Notes: generated from the sequence alone by a model not told the origin. A DNA stretch of 47,538 nt from Dehalococcoidia bacterium (GCA_021295915.1 JAGWBK010000013.1:64940-112477), one strand, 5' to 3'. Positions 1 to 7,890 are shown, counted from the stretch's first letter. Numbers and translations: made by a program.

Positions 1-47
1 GCGATGGGGTCGCCCATGGTTCCGAGGCCGATGAATCCTACTTTCAT
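1..47 (-). CDS. NAD-binding beta-hydroxyacid dehydrogenase (3-hydroxyisobutyrate dehydrogenase family), N-terminus only
   Basis: Only the first 15 codons are in the window, and the gene runs off the left edge. They read MKVGFIGLGTMGDPI, the Rossmann-fold start GxGxMG typical of the 6-phosphogluconate/3-hydroxyisobutyrate dehydrogenase superfamily, which oxidises beta-hydroxyacids with NAD(P). An AAGGAG ribosome-binding site lies about 8 nt upstream of the ATG on the minus strand, so the start is well supported. The substrate cannot be told from this fragment. Tartronate semialdehyde reductase or a related family member is equally possible. Confidence 0.75.
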   Translation of the reverse strand, partial: MKVGFIGLGTMGDPI

Positions 48-97
48 TGGGGTTGCTCCTTAGCTCCTAGTGTAAAAAGGGTGGTCTGTCTGCTTGG

Positions 98-164
98 TTT
101 TCACCCTCACCCCCGGATCTAGTCCGGGGCAGGCTCCAGCCCTCTCCCTGAGGGAGAGGGGGTC
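98..164 (+). repeat. Intergenic repeat, module A (long form)
   Basis: This is the long form of repeat A: TTTTCACCCTCACCC, an inner hairpin around CCCCGGATC/TAGTCCGGGG, GCAGGCTCCAG, and a terminal hairpin CCCTCTCCC-TGA-GGGAGAGGG. The 9-bp terminal stem is perfect. It abuts the decayed kinase gene on its right. No open gene is seen between 48 and 162. Confidence 0.9.
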
Positions 165-669
165 AGTTTGCGGCTGTCCAGGTGGTGTGCAGTTCGGCGA
201 GGGACTGGATGCGGTCGTTGGGGTGTTTGGCGCATGCCATGCCCTGAGGATAACATCGTACTGGCTGTCAGTCCCCTTGAATGGCTCTCTGTCAAGGGAG
301 CCGTCGGACGAGGTCGCCGTCGACCCAGTCGTAGACGAGCATCGGGCCGGTTGGCGACTCGATTACCTGGTGGAGCTTGGGCAAGGTGTGGTGAGAGGCG
401 GACTGGGCGAGGCAGACAGCGTTTCTGAGGGAGGCGACGCGGTCGGTGTAGTTGAAGTAAGGACGAGGTTGAAAGCCGCCCCTACCCTCCTCGTTGAGAC
501 CGCCTGGGGTCTTTACGAAGTAGCGACGGCCGTCGATCTGCACGCCGTAGGAGATGTTGCCGGAGTCCTGGGTGCGCTCGTCGAATGTGGCGAACACACG
601 GCCTGCGCTCTCAAGGAGCGTCAGGGGGTGTGACTCGGTGGTGGCCGTGTCTGGGAGCGAGGGTCGCAC
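163..669 (-). pseudogene. Decayed protein-kinase/phosphotransferase-like gene
   Basis: An intact minus-strand frame of 125 codons (669 down to 292) resembles the N-lobe of a kinase/phosphotransferase-like protein, with YGVQIDGRRYFVKT (a glycine-poor loop strand and VAIK-like lysine) and a hinge-like MLVYDWVDGDLV. The frame then stops at 292. Kinase-like sequence seems to resume in the +1 frame (SLDREPFKGTDSQYDV) and then in the original frame (PNDRIQSLAELHTTW), ending at a stop at 163-165. The catalytic loop (HxD/DFG-type) is absent. I therefore read this as a frameshifted and truncated remnant. The alternative is a short intact 125-aa protein. The homology call rests on motif appearance only. 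Confidence 0.5.
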
Positions 670-691
670 TGGTGGGACGCCCGGAGCTTGG

Positions 692-1966
692 TTAGTCGTC
701 GGCGGTGGCTTCTACGGGCTCGGCGGGCTGGGCTGCGCCGTTGGTGTCCTCCATTGGCTGGTTGTCCCATGGACTGACTTCGAACGGGCCCCTGAGCTCT
801 AGCTCTTCGCCCATCTCTCGGACTGCTGGGATCACGTACTCGCCCATCAGGCGGAGGCTGCGCATCTGGTCCTCGTGAGTCATCGCGCCGTCGCCGTCCC
901 AGAAGAAGACGCTGCCGGGTCGGAGCGTTTCGAGCACGTGCTTGATCTTCGGGATGACGGTGTCGGGCGTGCCGGTGACGATGGTGTAGTCGTTGGCCTG
1001 GTCCTCGTAGGTTCGGCGGTTGGTGCCGAAGCGGCCGGTCGGGCCGAACCTCGACGCCTCAAGCCTGCGTGACCTGCGAGAGGTGTGGCCGGGCAGTGAC
1101 ATGACGGCCGGGTTGACCATACCTTCGTTGCCGCTCAGGAACGGGTTGGAGACGCCGGAGAGGTACTTGCGTCCGACCTCTTCTGCCTTCTCCTCGGTCT
1201 CATCGACGTGGACCTTCCAGAGGTAGGAGACGTGCTGGGTGCCGGACTCGTAGCCGAACTCGGCCGCTGCGTCGTGGTACATGTCGAAGGCGTCCTTCGT
1301 CGGGCCCAGCTTGGTTGCCAGGAGTACCAGCGGGTAGCGGTGCTGGGCGGACCATCTGACCGTCTCGACGCTGACCGTCGACGGAATCCAGACCTGCGGG
1401 TGCGGCTTCTGGTAGGGTCTCATCCAGGGGTTCACATATCGGTAGTGGTAGTGCTTGCCCTCCCAGCGGAACGGTCCGGGATCGGTCCAGGCCTTGATAA
1501 CGAAGTCGTGGGCCTCCTCGAAGCGCTCGCGGTTGAACACAGGTGGTGAGTTATGGGAGACGCTCTCGCGTCCGCCGCCCCGGACGAAGCCGGATACGAG
1601 CCTGCCGTGGCTGATCATGTCGATCATCGCGAGCTGCTCGGCAAGCCAGAGGGGATCGTCCCAGATCGGCAGAATGTTGCCGAGGATGACGATCTTGGCC
1701 TTGGTGGTCTGGCGGGCGAGAATCGACGCGCCGATGTTGGTCACACCCTGCATACAGAAGGGGGTACTGTGATGCTCGTTGAGCATCAGGCCGTCGAAGC
1801 CCATCTCCTCGGCGTAGAGCTTTTCGTCGAGGTACCTGTTGTAGAGCTGGGCGCCGACCTCTGGATCGTATACGTCGTTGCTGATGCTCAGGTCAGTGGT
1901 CTGCGTGCCCATCAGGCCGGTCTTGTCGTCCTGCCAAGGCTGCTCTGTGAAGTGACCGATGAACAT
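692..1966 (-). CDS. LLM-class flavin-dependent oxidoreductase
   Basis: This 424-aa protein belongs to the bacterial-luciferase-like (LLM) superfamily of flavin monooxygenases with a TIM-barrel fold. Family features are visible in order: the N-terminal MFIGHFTEQPW strand, YAEEMGFDGLMLNEHH (residues ~52-67, the conserved E-H-H region near the flavin), the TTKAKIVILGNILP strand, DMISHGRLVSGFVRGGGRES (the GR-x(5)-GxGRG-like phosphate loop), and a C-terminal TGTPDTVIPKIK segment. The last ~20 residues are acidic and low in complexity. The enzyme is expected to be cytosolic and FMN-dependent. The substrate is unknown. It is one of four LLM paralogues in the window, is transcribed leftward, and is separated from the next LLM gene by repeats. 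Confidence 0.88.
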   Translation of the reverse strand: MFIGHFTEQPWQDDKTGLMGTQTTDLSISNDVYDPEVGAQLYNRYLDEKLYAEEMGFDGLMLNEHHSTPFCMQGVTNIGASILARQTTKAKIVILGNILPIWDDPLWLAEQLAMIDMISHGRLVSGFVRGGGRESVSHNSPPVFNRERFEEAHDFVIKAWTDPGPFRWEGKHYHYRYVNPWMRPYQKPHPQVWIPSTVSVETVRWSAQHRYPLVLLATKLGPTKDAFDMYHDAAAEFGYESGTQHVSYLWKVHVDETEEKAEEVGRKYLSGVSNPFLSGNEGMVNPAVMSLPGHTSRRSRRLEASRFGPTGRFGTNRRTYEDQANDYTIVTGTPDTVIPKIKHVLETLRPGSVFFWDGDGAMTHEDQMRSLRLMGEYVIPAVREMGEELELRGPFEVSPWDNQPMEDTNGAAQPAEPVEATADD

Positions 1967-2013
1967 GGATTCCCCCCTGCGTGCCAGATTGACGCGAGTT
2001 TATCATATTAGTA

Positions 2014-2190
2014 ATGGGAGTGAATGGAGAGTGCAGATGCGGGCAAGATGCCCGCGCTCCAGAGAGGTTGGGAGTGAGTGGAGAGGAGTTGGGAGTGAGA
2101 CCATACCAGTTCAAGTAGATGAACTTTCACCCTCACCCCCGGATCAAGTCCGGGGCAGGCTCCAACACTCTCCCGTCAAGGGAGAGGGGG
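2014..2190 (+). repeat. Intergenic repeat block: modules E, D, E, A
   Basis: The gap between two LLM genes is filled by repeat modules: E (GGGAGTGAATGGAGAG) at ~2015-2030, D (GCGGGCAAGATGCCCGC hairpin plus GCTCC) at ~2038-2062, E again at ~2070-2102, and a long-form A with a CCCCGGATCAAGTCCGGGG inner hairpin at 2124-2190. All modules are in the same orientation as their copies elsewhere, although both flanking genes are on the minus strand. Confidence 0.88.
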
Positions 2191-2203
2191 CCTGGCAGAT
2201 GGC

Positions 2204-3190
2204 TTAGGGAGCTAGTTCCTGGCAGGTTTGGTGGAACGCTTCGAGGCGTGGGAGGAGAAGGGGGGTGTCGACGCCGGAGTCGATGTACTCTTGGATTCGG
2301 CGGCGGCACTCGGTAGCGTCGCCGAGCAGGTAGCAGGCTCTCGCGAGTTCCTCGGAGACGTACTTCGCGGCTCCGGACTCGTCGCCTGATTCGATGTGCT
2401 GTCGGACGGGGCCGAGTATGGACGGGTCGAAGCCACCGTGTCCAAGCAGGGCCTCTCCGGTGAAAGGCTCGGCGATGAGTCTAGCGACTCGTTCTTGCAG
2501 GCTTGGGACCATCGCGTCGGGGTCGTCGGTCAGCCGGACGATCAACATGCAGGTGATGTCAATGGATGCGGGATCGCGGCCTGCGGCCTCGGCAGACTCA
2601 CGCACGACTCGGGATGCCCAGCGAATGTACTCGACCGGGGCGTAGGCATTCAGTAGGACACCGTCGGCAACCTCCCCTGCGAGTCGCAGCGCCCTGGGAC
2701 CGATGGCGGCGAGGTAGATCGGCAATCGTTCCTGCATCGGACGGATCGCGAGTCCGACGTTGCTAAGTCGCACTCCAGCGTACTCGGCGCTGACGCGGTC
2801 TCCGTCCCACATCGACTGGAGCGCGGACACGGTGCCTCGAAGTCGCGCCAGCGGGGTGCGGTAGTCGATACCCATACGGCCGTGGATGACGTCGGCGTCG
2901 CTGCGACCGAGTCCGAGCATCATACGTCCTCCGCTCAGCCGGTCGAGTGTGGCCGCGCCCATTCCGAGAAGCGCAGGGCTCCGGGTGAAGGGGTTTACCA
3001 CGCCGACTCCGAGCCTGATCTGCTCAGTAGTGGCTGCCAGATACCCGAGCATCGAGGAGGTCTCCTCGTGGAAGTAGCGCTCTGTGACCCAGAGGGAGTC
3101 GAAGCCGGCGTCCTCGGCCATGCGGCCGTAGCCTGCGAGCTCGGGTCCGGAGTCGATTCCATGGTAGAGGACAATGCCGGTGGGGGTCAT
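2204..3190 (-). CDS. LLM-class F420-dependent oxidoreductase
   Basis: This 328-aa LLM-superfamily protein resembles the F420-dependent methylenetetrahydromethanopterin-reductase/alcohol-dehydrogenase branch. Family segments are GYGRMAEDAGFDSLWVTERY (~20-39), the TTEQIRLGVGVVNPFTRSP strand, LDRLSGGRMMLGLGRSD (~82-98, phosphate-binding GR-x-x-x-GLGRS), and a later PIYLAAIGPRALRLAGEVADG motif, which is very typical of the F420 group. The role is hydride transfer to or from F420 on an unknown small molecule. The start ATG (3188-3190) overlaps the stop of the upstream PaREP1-like gene by one base (TAATG), so the two are translationally coupled. Confidence 0.88.
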   Translation of the reverse strand: MTPTGIVLYHGIDSGPELAGYGRMAEDAGFDSLWVTERYFHEETSSMLGYLAATTEQIRLGVGVVNPFTRSPALLGMGAATLDRLSGGRMMLGLGRSDADVIHGRMGIDYRTPLARLRGTVSALQSMWDGDRVSAEYAGVRLSNVGLAIRPMQERLPIYLAAIGPRALRLAGEVADGVLLNAYAPVEYIRWASRVVRESAEAAGRDPASIDITCMLIVRLTDDPDAMVPSLQERVARLIAEPFTGEALLGHGGFDPSILGPVRQHIESGDESGAAKYVSEELARACYLLGDATECRRRIQEYIDSGVDTPLLLPRLEAFHQTCQELAP

Positions 3191-3567
3191 TATGCAGAGC
3201 CGTTGGGGCTTTCGTCCATCAGGCTGAGCATCCGGGTGACAAAGTCGCGAACGACATCTCGGGTGAAGTCGAAGTCAGCGTCGTGCTCCATGAAGTCGTG
3301 GTAGAAGTTAGCGTGTAATCTCTCCGACGCACTGAATCCACCCAGCAGCGCACGGTCACCGCTTTCGTCGGCAAGTCTCCTAACAGCGACACGCAGAGCA
3401 CCGTGGTTTCCGAAGGGCCAGTCTCTCTGCTGGGCGACAGCCATTACGGCGTGGGCTGCCGCTCCCCACATCTTCTCTGAGCCCTGGAGCATATCGCCTG
3501 AGGCGAATTCGTCGTCGGCCACGGCGAGGAAGTCTTGCGCGGTCTGGGCATGTTCTTGAGTTAGCAT
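3190..3567 (-). CDS. PaREP1/HEPN-like helical protein
   Basis: This small 125-aa, alpha-helical protein matches the PaREP1 pattern: a GDMLQGSEKMWGAAAHAVMA helix (residues ~24-43), followed by a conserved arginine-lacking SERLHANFYHDFMEHD segment (~81-96) that corresponds to the family's lH-x-NFYE motif. PaREP1 proteins are relatives of HEPN domains. Their biochemical role is not established, and some HEPN proteins are RNases, but the Rx4-6H signature is not clear here. It is the first gene of a two-gene unit, with its stop codon overlapping the start of an F420-type oxidoreductase. Assignment is from the motif pattern. Confidence 0.65.
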   Translation of the reverse strand: MLTQEHAQTAQDFLAVADDEFASGDMLQGSEKMWGAAAHAVMAVAQQRDWPFGNHGALRVAVRRLADESGDRALLGGFSASERLHANFYHDFMEHDADFDFTRDVVRDFVTRMLSLMDESPNGSA

Positions 3568-3722
3568 GGGTTCAGGTTAGCACACGGCGATCGCTGATTA
3601 GGATTATCGAGAACTCGAACAGTTGCGGTCCGTACCAGAGACAGGAACCTCTTCTACACTGTTCCACACCTTGATTTCAGACATGCAATCTGACCTTACC
3701 CTCTTACCGTCGAACTACCAAG

Positions 3723-3748
3723 GCCTTACCCGCAGCACCGGGTAAGGC
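3723..3748. other. Perfect 10-bp inverted repeat
   Basis: GCCTTACCCG and CGGGTAAGGC flank the 6-nt loop CAGCAC. It lies in the ~480-bp gene-free gap (3568-4045) between divergently transcribed genes. There is no T-run on either side, so an intrinsic terminator is unlikely. An operator or a solitary palindromic repeat is possible. Apart from this and the A repeat at 3860-3900, I see nothing recognisable in the gap. Confidence 0.6.
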
Positions 3749-3859
3749 TAACATACGTGCAACGTCGTAATTCCCCTATATGGAGACGTCTACGTAATCC
3801 GCGGAAGGTAGAAATGCGAGGTGAGGCACGTGATACCAAGTAATTTGAGATCAAACCGC

Positions 3860-3900
3860 TTTCACCCTCACCCTAGCCCTCTCCCATCAAGGGAGAGGGG
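3860..3900 (+). repeat. Intergenic repeat, module A (short form)
   Basis: Short form of A: CTTTCACCCTCACCCTAG followed by a CCCTCTCCC-ATCAA-GGGAGAGGGG hairpin, without the inner CCCCG/CGGGG hairpin. It sits between divergent genes, so it is not at a gene 3' end on either side. Confidence 0.9.
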
Positions 3901-4045
3901 ACTTTCGGTAGCATGAGTCTGCCCATATGAAACTCACTACTGGCTCAGGTCGGATGCTGCGGTGGTATACGGGTTGGGGCGTGTGTACAATGCGTTTTTA
4001 TAGGGGTGTGCGGGGTTGTCCTGTGCGAATGACGGGGGGACGTTC

Positions 4046-5251
4046 TTGAGCGACGGATTACTGGGCGGTATCAGGGTCCTTGATTTTGGGGAAGGTGTGT
4101 CTGCGCCTTATGCGGCTCGGACGCTTGCGGGGCTTGGCGCGGATGTGATCAAGGTTGAATCGCCGTCTGGGGACTACGCTCGGCTGGCCGGGCCGTTTCC
4201 TGATGGGACGCCACATCCTGAGAAGTCGGCGCTTTACTTAACGATGAACTCGGGCAAGCGGGGTGTGACCCTGGACCTCGATACTGAGTCAGGCCGTGAA
4301 CGGCTGCTGGAGCTGGCGGCTGACGCTCACATCATCATCGACAATCACGACCTGGGATGGCTGGACGAGCGGGGTGTCGGGTACGAGTCGCTGTCGGGGG
4401 TCAGGAGTGACGTCATACTGACGCAGATCACGCCGTTCGGGGACTGGGGGCCGTACGCAGAGTACGATGCCGGCGACCTGTCGCTATTCCACCTGAGCGC
4501 GAACGCGCACGGGATGCTCGGCCCGGTTGCCGACCCGGACTCGGAGCCTCCGATACGGGCGGGCGGACACCAGGCAGACCAGGTGGCGGGCGTATCAGCG
4601 GTTACCGCGACTCTCGGCGCGCTGTTCAGGCTCCGAACAACCGGACAGGGGTGCCACATCGTGGTATCGAGCTTCGAGGCGATGGCTACACAGGCCATCG
4701 CGGGACTTTCCAACATCGCGTTCGGGGGTGAGTCGCCGACGAGACAGGCGGCTGAGATCAAGGAAGCGTCGATCGGAGGGCAGGTGGCTGCTATCGGCGG
4801 TGTGCTGCCCTGCAATGACGGATATGTCGCTATCTCACCACGCGAGGACGCGCAGTGGGCACGCTGGCTCGACCTGATGGGCAACCCGGACTGGAGCGAC
4901 GATCCGAAATTCAACACTCGCTCGGCAAGGCAGCAGAACTCGCTGGAACTGTGGGAGCTGCTGGCGGCGTGGACCAGCCAGCGTTCGAGGTTCGACATTG
5001 CCAGAGATGGGCAGGAGCGGCGGATTCCTTGCTTCCCGGTGAACACGGTAAGCGACCTGCTCACGGACCCGCATCTCGAAGACAGGCGGTTCTTCGTGTC
5101 GATAGACCACCCGGTCGCGGGGACGTTCCAGTACCCGGGGGTGGCGTACCGGATGTCGAATACTCCGCTGACACTAGGAAGTCGTCCTGCGCCAACGCTG
5201 GGACAGCACAACGATGAAATGTCCTTCGACAGGCTTAGGGTGAACTTATGA
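4046..5251 (+). CDS. Class III CoA-transferase (CaiB/BaiF family), first of a coupled pair
   Basis: This protein would transfer CoA from a donor acyl-CoA to an organic acid. The N-terminal signature GGIRVLDFGEGVSAPYAA, then GLGADVIKVESPSGD and NSGKRGVTLDLDT, is that of family III transferases. YDAGDLSLFHLSANAHG holds aspartates in the region where the catalytic Asp is expected. The C-terminal half has DGYVAISPREDAQWARW and IPCFPVNTVSDLLTDPHL, the small-domain motifs. I chose the TTG at 4046 (401 aa) because GGGGGA precedes it by 5 nt and the protein then starts just before the first strand. An upstream in-frame TTG at 4016 would add 10 residues. The stop overlaps the next gene by 4 nt, which suggests a heteromeric enzyme. 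Confidence 0.85.
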   Translation: MSDGLLGGIRVLDFGEGVSAPYAARTLAGLGADVIKVESPSGDYARLAGPFPDGTPHPEKSALYLTMNSGKRGVTLDLDTESGRERLLELAADAHIIIDNHDLGWLDERGVGYESLSGVRSDVILTQITPFGDWGPYAEYDAGDLSLFHLSANAHGMLGPVADPDSEPPIRAGGHQADQVAGVSAVTATLGALFRLRTTGQGCHIVVSSFEAMATQAIAGLSNIAFGGESPTRQAAEIKEASIGGQVAAIGGVLPCNDGYVAISPREDAQWARWLDLMGNPDWSDDPKFNTRSARQQNSLELWELLAAWTSQRSRFDIARDGQERRIPCFPVNTVSDLLTDPHLEDRRFFVSIDHPVAGTFQYPGVAYRMSNTPLTLGSRPAPTLGQHNDEMSFDRLRVNL

Positions 5252-6423
5252 TGAGTGGATCGCCGCTTGCAGGTGTGAGAGTCGCTGACTTCTCGTGGAT
5301 CATCGCTGGGCCAACGGCCACCCGCCACCTTGCGCTGATGGGCGCGGAGGTGATCAAGGTCGGCAGTGCTCGGCGGCCAGACCCGTCGACGCGAGGGTCG
5401 GCGTTCCAGGTGTACAACCAGTCCAAGAAGTACGCGGCGATGAACCTGTCCCAGCAGCGCGGCAAGGAACTCGCACTCGACCTGGTCGGGCTGTGCGACG
5501 TTGTCGTGGAGAACTATGCCGCCGGGGTGTTCGAGAGGCTGGGACTCGGGTACGAAACGCTGTCGCAAGTGAAGCCCGACGTGATAATGATCGCGTCCTC
5601 AGGCACGGGGCACAGCGGCCCGGACCGCGACTACGTGGCCTATGGGAGCCTGCTCCAGCACTATACGGGCTGGAACTCGATATCCGGCTACCCGGAGCAG
5701 GACCCGATCAAGGGCGGACTGTGGGCAGACCCCTGGGTCGGGATGGAGTTGGCAATGGTTACGCTCGCCGCGCTCAATCACCGCGCAGAGGCGGGCACCG
5801 GGCAGTACGTTGACTTCTCCATGGCAGAGGCGCTATCGGCAAGCCTTCCTGAGGCGCTGCTGGAGCACCAGATGACAGGGGAAGAGCCGGAGCCGATTGG
5901 CAATCGAGACCGATTCGCTGTCCCGAACGGCGTTTACAAGTGCCGGGGCGAGGACAGGTGGATCGCCATCGAGGTGTTCCACGAGGGCGACTGGCAGGCG
6001 CTGTGTTCGGCGATCGAGCGTACTGATCTGCTGGAAGACCCGGGACTCTCGTCGCCGGACGGGAGGAGAAGCCGTGAGCAGGAGCTTGATGAGGCGATCT
6101 CGGAGTGGACGTCGAAGATGGACGAGTGGGAGGCGTTTGAGCGTCTTCAGAGAGCCGGTGTGCCTTGTGGGCCCTCGCTGGACATGGGCAGGCTGCACTC
6201 GGAGCGGCAGTTGAACGCTGGTGGTTACCTTACGTCTGTCGAGTACCCGGATGGGTCCGAGCGGGTCCTGCCCACGCTGCCTTGGAGGTTCGATGGCCAG
6301 AGAACGCAGGACGTGAGGCCGGCTCCGGTGCTTGGGCAGGACTCGGACTATGTGTACCGGGAGCTGCTGGGGCTTGGGGCGGAGGAGATCGAGGAGCTTA
6401 CTGAGAGCCAGGTGATTTACTAG
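5248..6423 (+). CDS. Class III CoA-transferase (CaiB/BaiF family), second of a coupled pair
   Basis: This 391-aa protein starts at an ATG overlapping the previous stop (ATGA), which implies translational coupling. Signatures are LAGVRVADFSWIIAGPTAT (residues ~6-24), MGAEVIKVGSA, NQSKKYAAMNLSQQRGKEL, ENYAAGVFERLGLGYETL, and the C-terminal RAGVPCGPSLDMGRLHSERQL. The segment aligned with the catalytic-Asp region (RDYVAYGSLLQHYTGW) has no Asp at the helix position where I would expect one, unlike the first gene of the pair. By analogy with two-subunit class III transferases such as benzylsuccinate CoA-transferase, this may be the non-catalytic or differently specialised subunit. That role is inferred. 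Confidence 0.85.
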   Translation: MMSGSPLAGVRVADFSWIIAGPTATRHLALMGAEVIKVGSARRPDPSTRGSAFQVYNQSKKYAAMNLSQQRGKELALDLVGLCDVVVENYAAGVFERLGLGYETLSQVKPDVIMIASSGTGHSGPDRDYVAYGSLLQHYTGWNSISGYPEQDPIKGGLWADPWVGMELAMVTLAALNHRAEAGTGQYVDFSMAEALSASLPEALLEHQMTGEEPEPIGNRDRFAVPNGVYKCRGEDRWIAIEVFHEGDWQALCSAIERTDLLEDPGLSSPDGRRSREQELDEAISEWTSKMDEWEAFERLQRAGVPCGPSLDMGRLHSERQLNAGGYLTSVEYPDGSERVLPTLPWRFDGQRTQDVRPAPVLGQDSDYVYRELLGLGAEEIEELTESQVIY

Positions 6424-6424
6424 T

Positions 6425-6543
6425 AGGAGTGAGTGGAGAGGAGTGAGGAGTGAGAGCTGGATTCCAAGGAGGTATGGGGTTGCTCAACTGGTTGGAACCA
6501 GAGTTTTCACCCTCACCCCAACCCTCTCCCTGAGGGAGAGGGG
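6425..6543 (+). repeat. Intergenic repeat block: modules E and A
   Basis: Module E (GGAGTGAGTGGAGAGGAG, then GAGGAGTGAGAG) starts just after the stop of the CoA-transferase gene. A short-form A copy with a CCCTCTCCC-TGA-GGGAGAGGG stem follows at 6504-6543. The rest of the gap up to 6574 holds nothing recognisable. Confidence 0.88.
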
Positions 6544-6574
6544 GTTTATCATATGAGGGATTTGGACTGATCTG

Positions 6575-7699
6575 ATGGACTATGGAATAGGGATACCTTC
6601 GTATATTGAGGCGTGGCGTGAGGTGAAGGCGGCTGAGGAGGCGGGGTTTACGCACGCGTGGTTCTTCGACTCGCAGCTCATCTACTCGGATGTGTGGGCG
6701 ACGATGGCGCTGGCGGCGCAACACACGTCGACCATCAAGCTGGGGACGCTTGTCGCGATTCCGACCAACAGGCTGGCACCTGTAACGGCTGCGGCCGCGG
6801 CGTCAATCAACAGGATCGCGCCCGGGCGGGTCATCATCGGACTCGGTACTGGCTATACCGGCCGCAATACGATGGGACTTCCCGCGATGAGAATGGACGA
6901 CTTCGAGGAGTACGCGCAGCAGGTCAAGGGACTGCTCGCCGGCGAAGACGTACTGCTACGCGAGGGGAGCCGAGAGCGATGGATACGGCTAATCCACTCG
7001 AAGTCCAACTCGGGACGGGACGAGTTCTTCAATCTTGAAGACCCTATCCCCGTGATGCTTGCGGCGAACGGGCCTCGGGGTCAGAAGATCACCGGTGAGG
7101 TCGCAGACGGCTGGATAACGACGGCTAGGACTGCAACCGTTCCATCAGGACTGCCCAGGGTAATGGCGGCGGCTGAGGCGTCGGGAAACAACTTCGACAA
7201 CTTTGGCGGACACGGAGCCAAGCCCTACGTGACGATGCTGACAACATCGTGCGTCCTCAGAGAGGGCGAGACAGAGTCGAGCGAGCGAGTGATCAGGAAC
7301 GTGGGGCCGTCGCTGGTCCCAGGAATCCACGCCATGTGGGAGCAGGACTACGGGCCTGGCTCGAACCTGGGGATGAGCAATCCGGGACTCGCTGAAGAGT
7401 ACGACCGGTACATACGCGAGTACGGGGACGGTCGACCGAATCCGACGCCGGATGACAGGCGGTACCTCGACGTGCATGAGGGTCACTACGTGTACCTGAA
7501 GGAAGGAGAGGAGCGATTCGTGTCGCCGGAGATGGTCGGCCGCACGCTGACGGGTACGGCTGATGAGATCAGTCAGAAGCTGGATGACCTGGAGGAGATT
7601 GGGGTAAACAACGTCGCGGTGGCGGCGGTGGACAGGCAGGCGGCGCGTGATCTGATTGCTGATTTTGGGGAGCAGGTGATTGGGGGCAGGAGTAAGTAA
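6575..7699 (+). CDS. LLM-class flavin/F420-dependent oxidoreductase
   Basis: This 374-aa LLM-superfamily enzyme follows the CoA-transferase pair. Visible motifs are VKAAEEAGFTHAWFFDSQLI (residues ~17-36), TSTIKLGTLVAIPTNRLAP, INRIAPGRVIIGLGTGYTGR (~84-103, the phosphate-binding turn) and IPVMLAANGPRGQKITGEVADG (the canonical F420-type motif). The C-terminal MVGRTLTGTADEISQKLDDL corresponds to the conserved G-T-x-x-E-I-x-x-K-L element. Co-orientation with the CoA-transferases suggests it oxidises or reduces a compound in the same catabolic route, but the substrate is unknown. The start lacks a strong Shine-Dalgarno. Confidence 0.87.
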   Translation: MDYGIGIPSYIEAWREVKAAEEAGFTHAWFFDSQLIYSDVWATMALAAQHTSTIKLGTLVAIPTNRLAPVTAAAAASINRIAPGRVIIGLGTGYTGRNTMGLPAMRMDDFEEYAQQVKGLLAGEDVLLREGSRERWIRLIHSKSNSGRDEFFNLEDPIPVMLAANGPRGQKITGEVADGWITTARTATVPSGLPRVMAAAEASGNNFDNFGGHGAKPYVTMLTTSCVLREGETESSERVIRNVGPSLVPGIHAMWEQDYGPGSNLGMSNPGLAEEYDRYIREYGDGRPNPTPDDRRYLDVHEGHYVYLKEGEERFVSPEMVGRTLTGTADEISQKLDDLEEIGVNNVAVAAVDRQAARDLIADFGEQVIGGRSK

Positions 7700-7701
7700 A
7701 G

Positions 7702-7890
7702 AGGAGTGAGAAGTGAGAAGGTTTCACCCTCACCCCAGCCCTCTCCCATCAAGGGAGAGGGGGTACGTATTACGCATACCGTCATTCCGGCAAAGGCCGG
7801 AGTCCAGGGGATGGGGGCGTCCTTCGACAAGCTCAGGACGAACGAATTGTCGATTTGCATACCCCTCTAAGCCCGTAAAGGGAGAGGGGG
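7702..7890 (+). repeat. Composite repeat block: modules E, A, C (inverted), B, A-tail
   Basis: This is the clearest composite block. E fragment at 7702-7720, short A at 7722-7763, C in its reverse orientation (GTCATTCCGGC-AAAG-GCCGGAGTCCAGG) at 7780-7814, B (GTCCTTCGACAAGCTCAGGA plus CGAACGAATTGTCGATTTGC) at 7819-7858, and a right-hand A arm (CCCGTAAAGGGAGAGGGGG) at 7861-7890. A nearly identical C-B arrangement recurs at 23724-23792. Confidence 0.88.

Noticed and set aside
94-633. Plus-strand ORF of 179 codons over the kinase-like remnant
   Set aside because: It begins inside a module A repeat and has no recognisable motif. The minus strand has clear kinase-like segments.
4345-5568. Long minus-strand ORF (407 codons) opposite the CoA-transferases
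   Set aside because: High-GC shadow of the plus-strand genes, which carry all family motifs.
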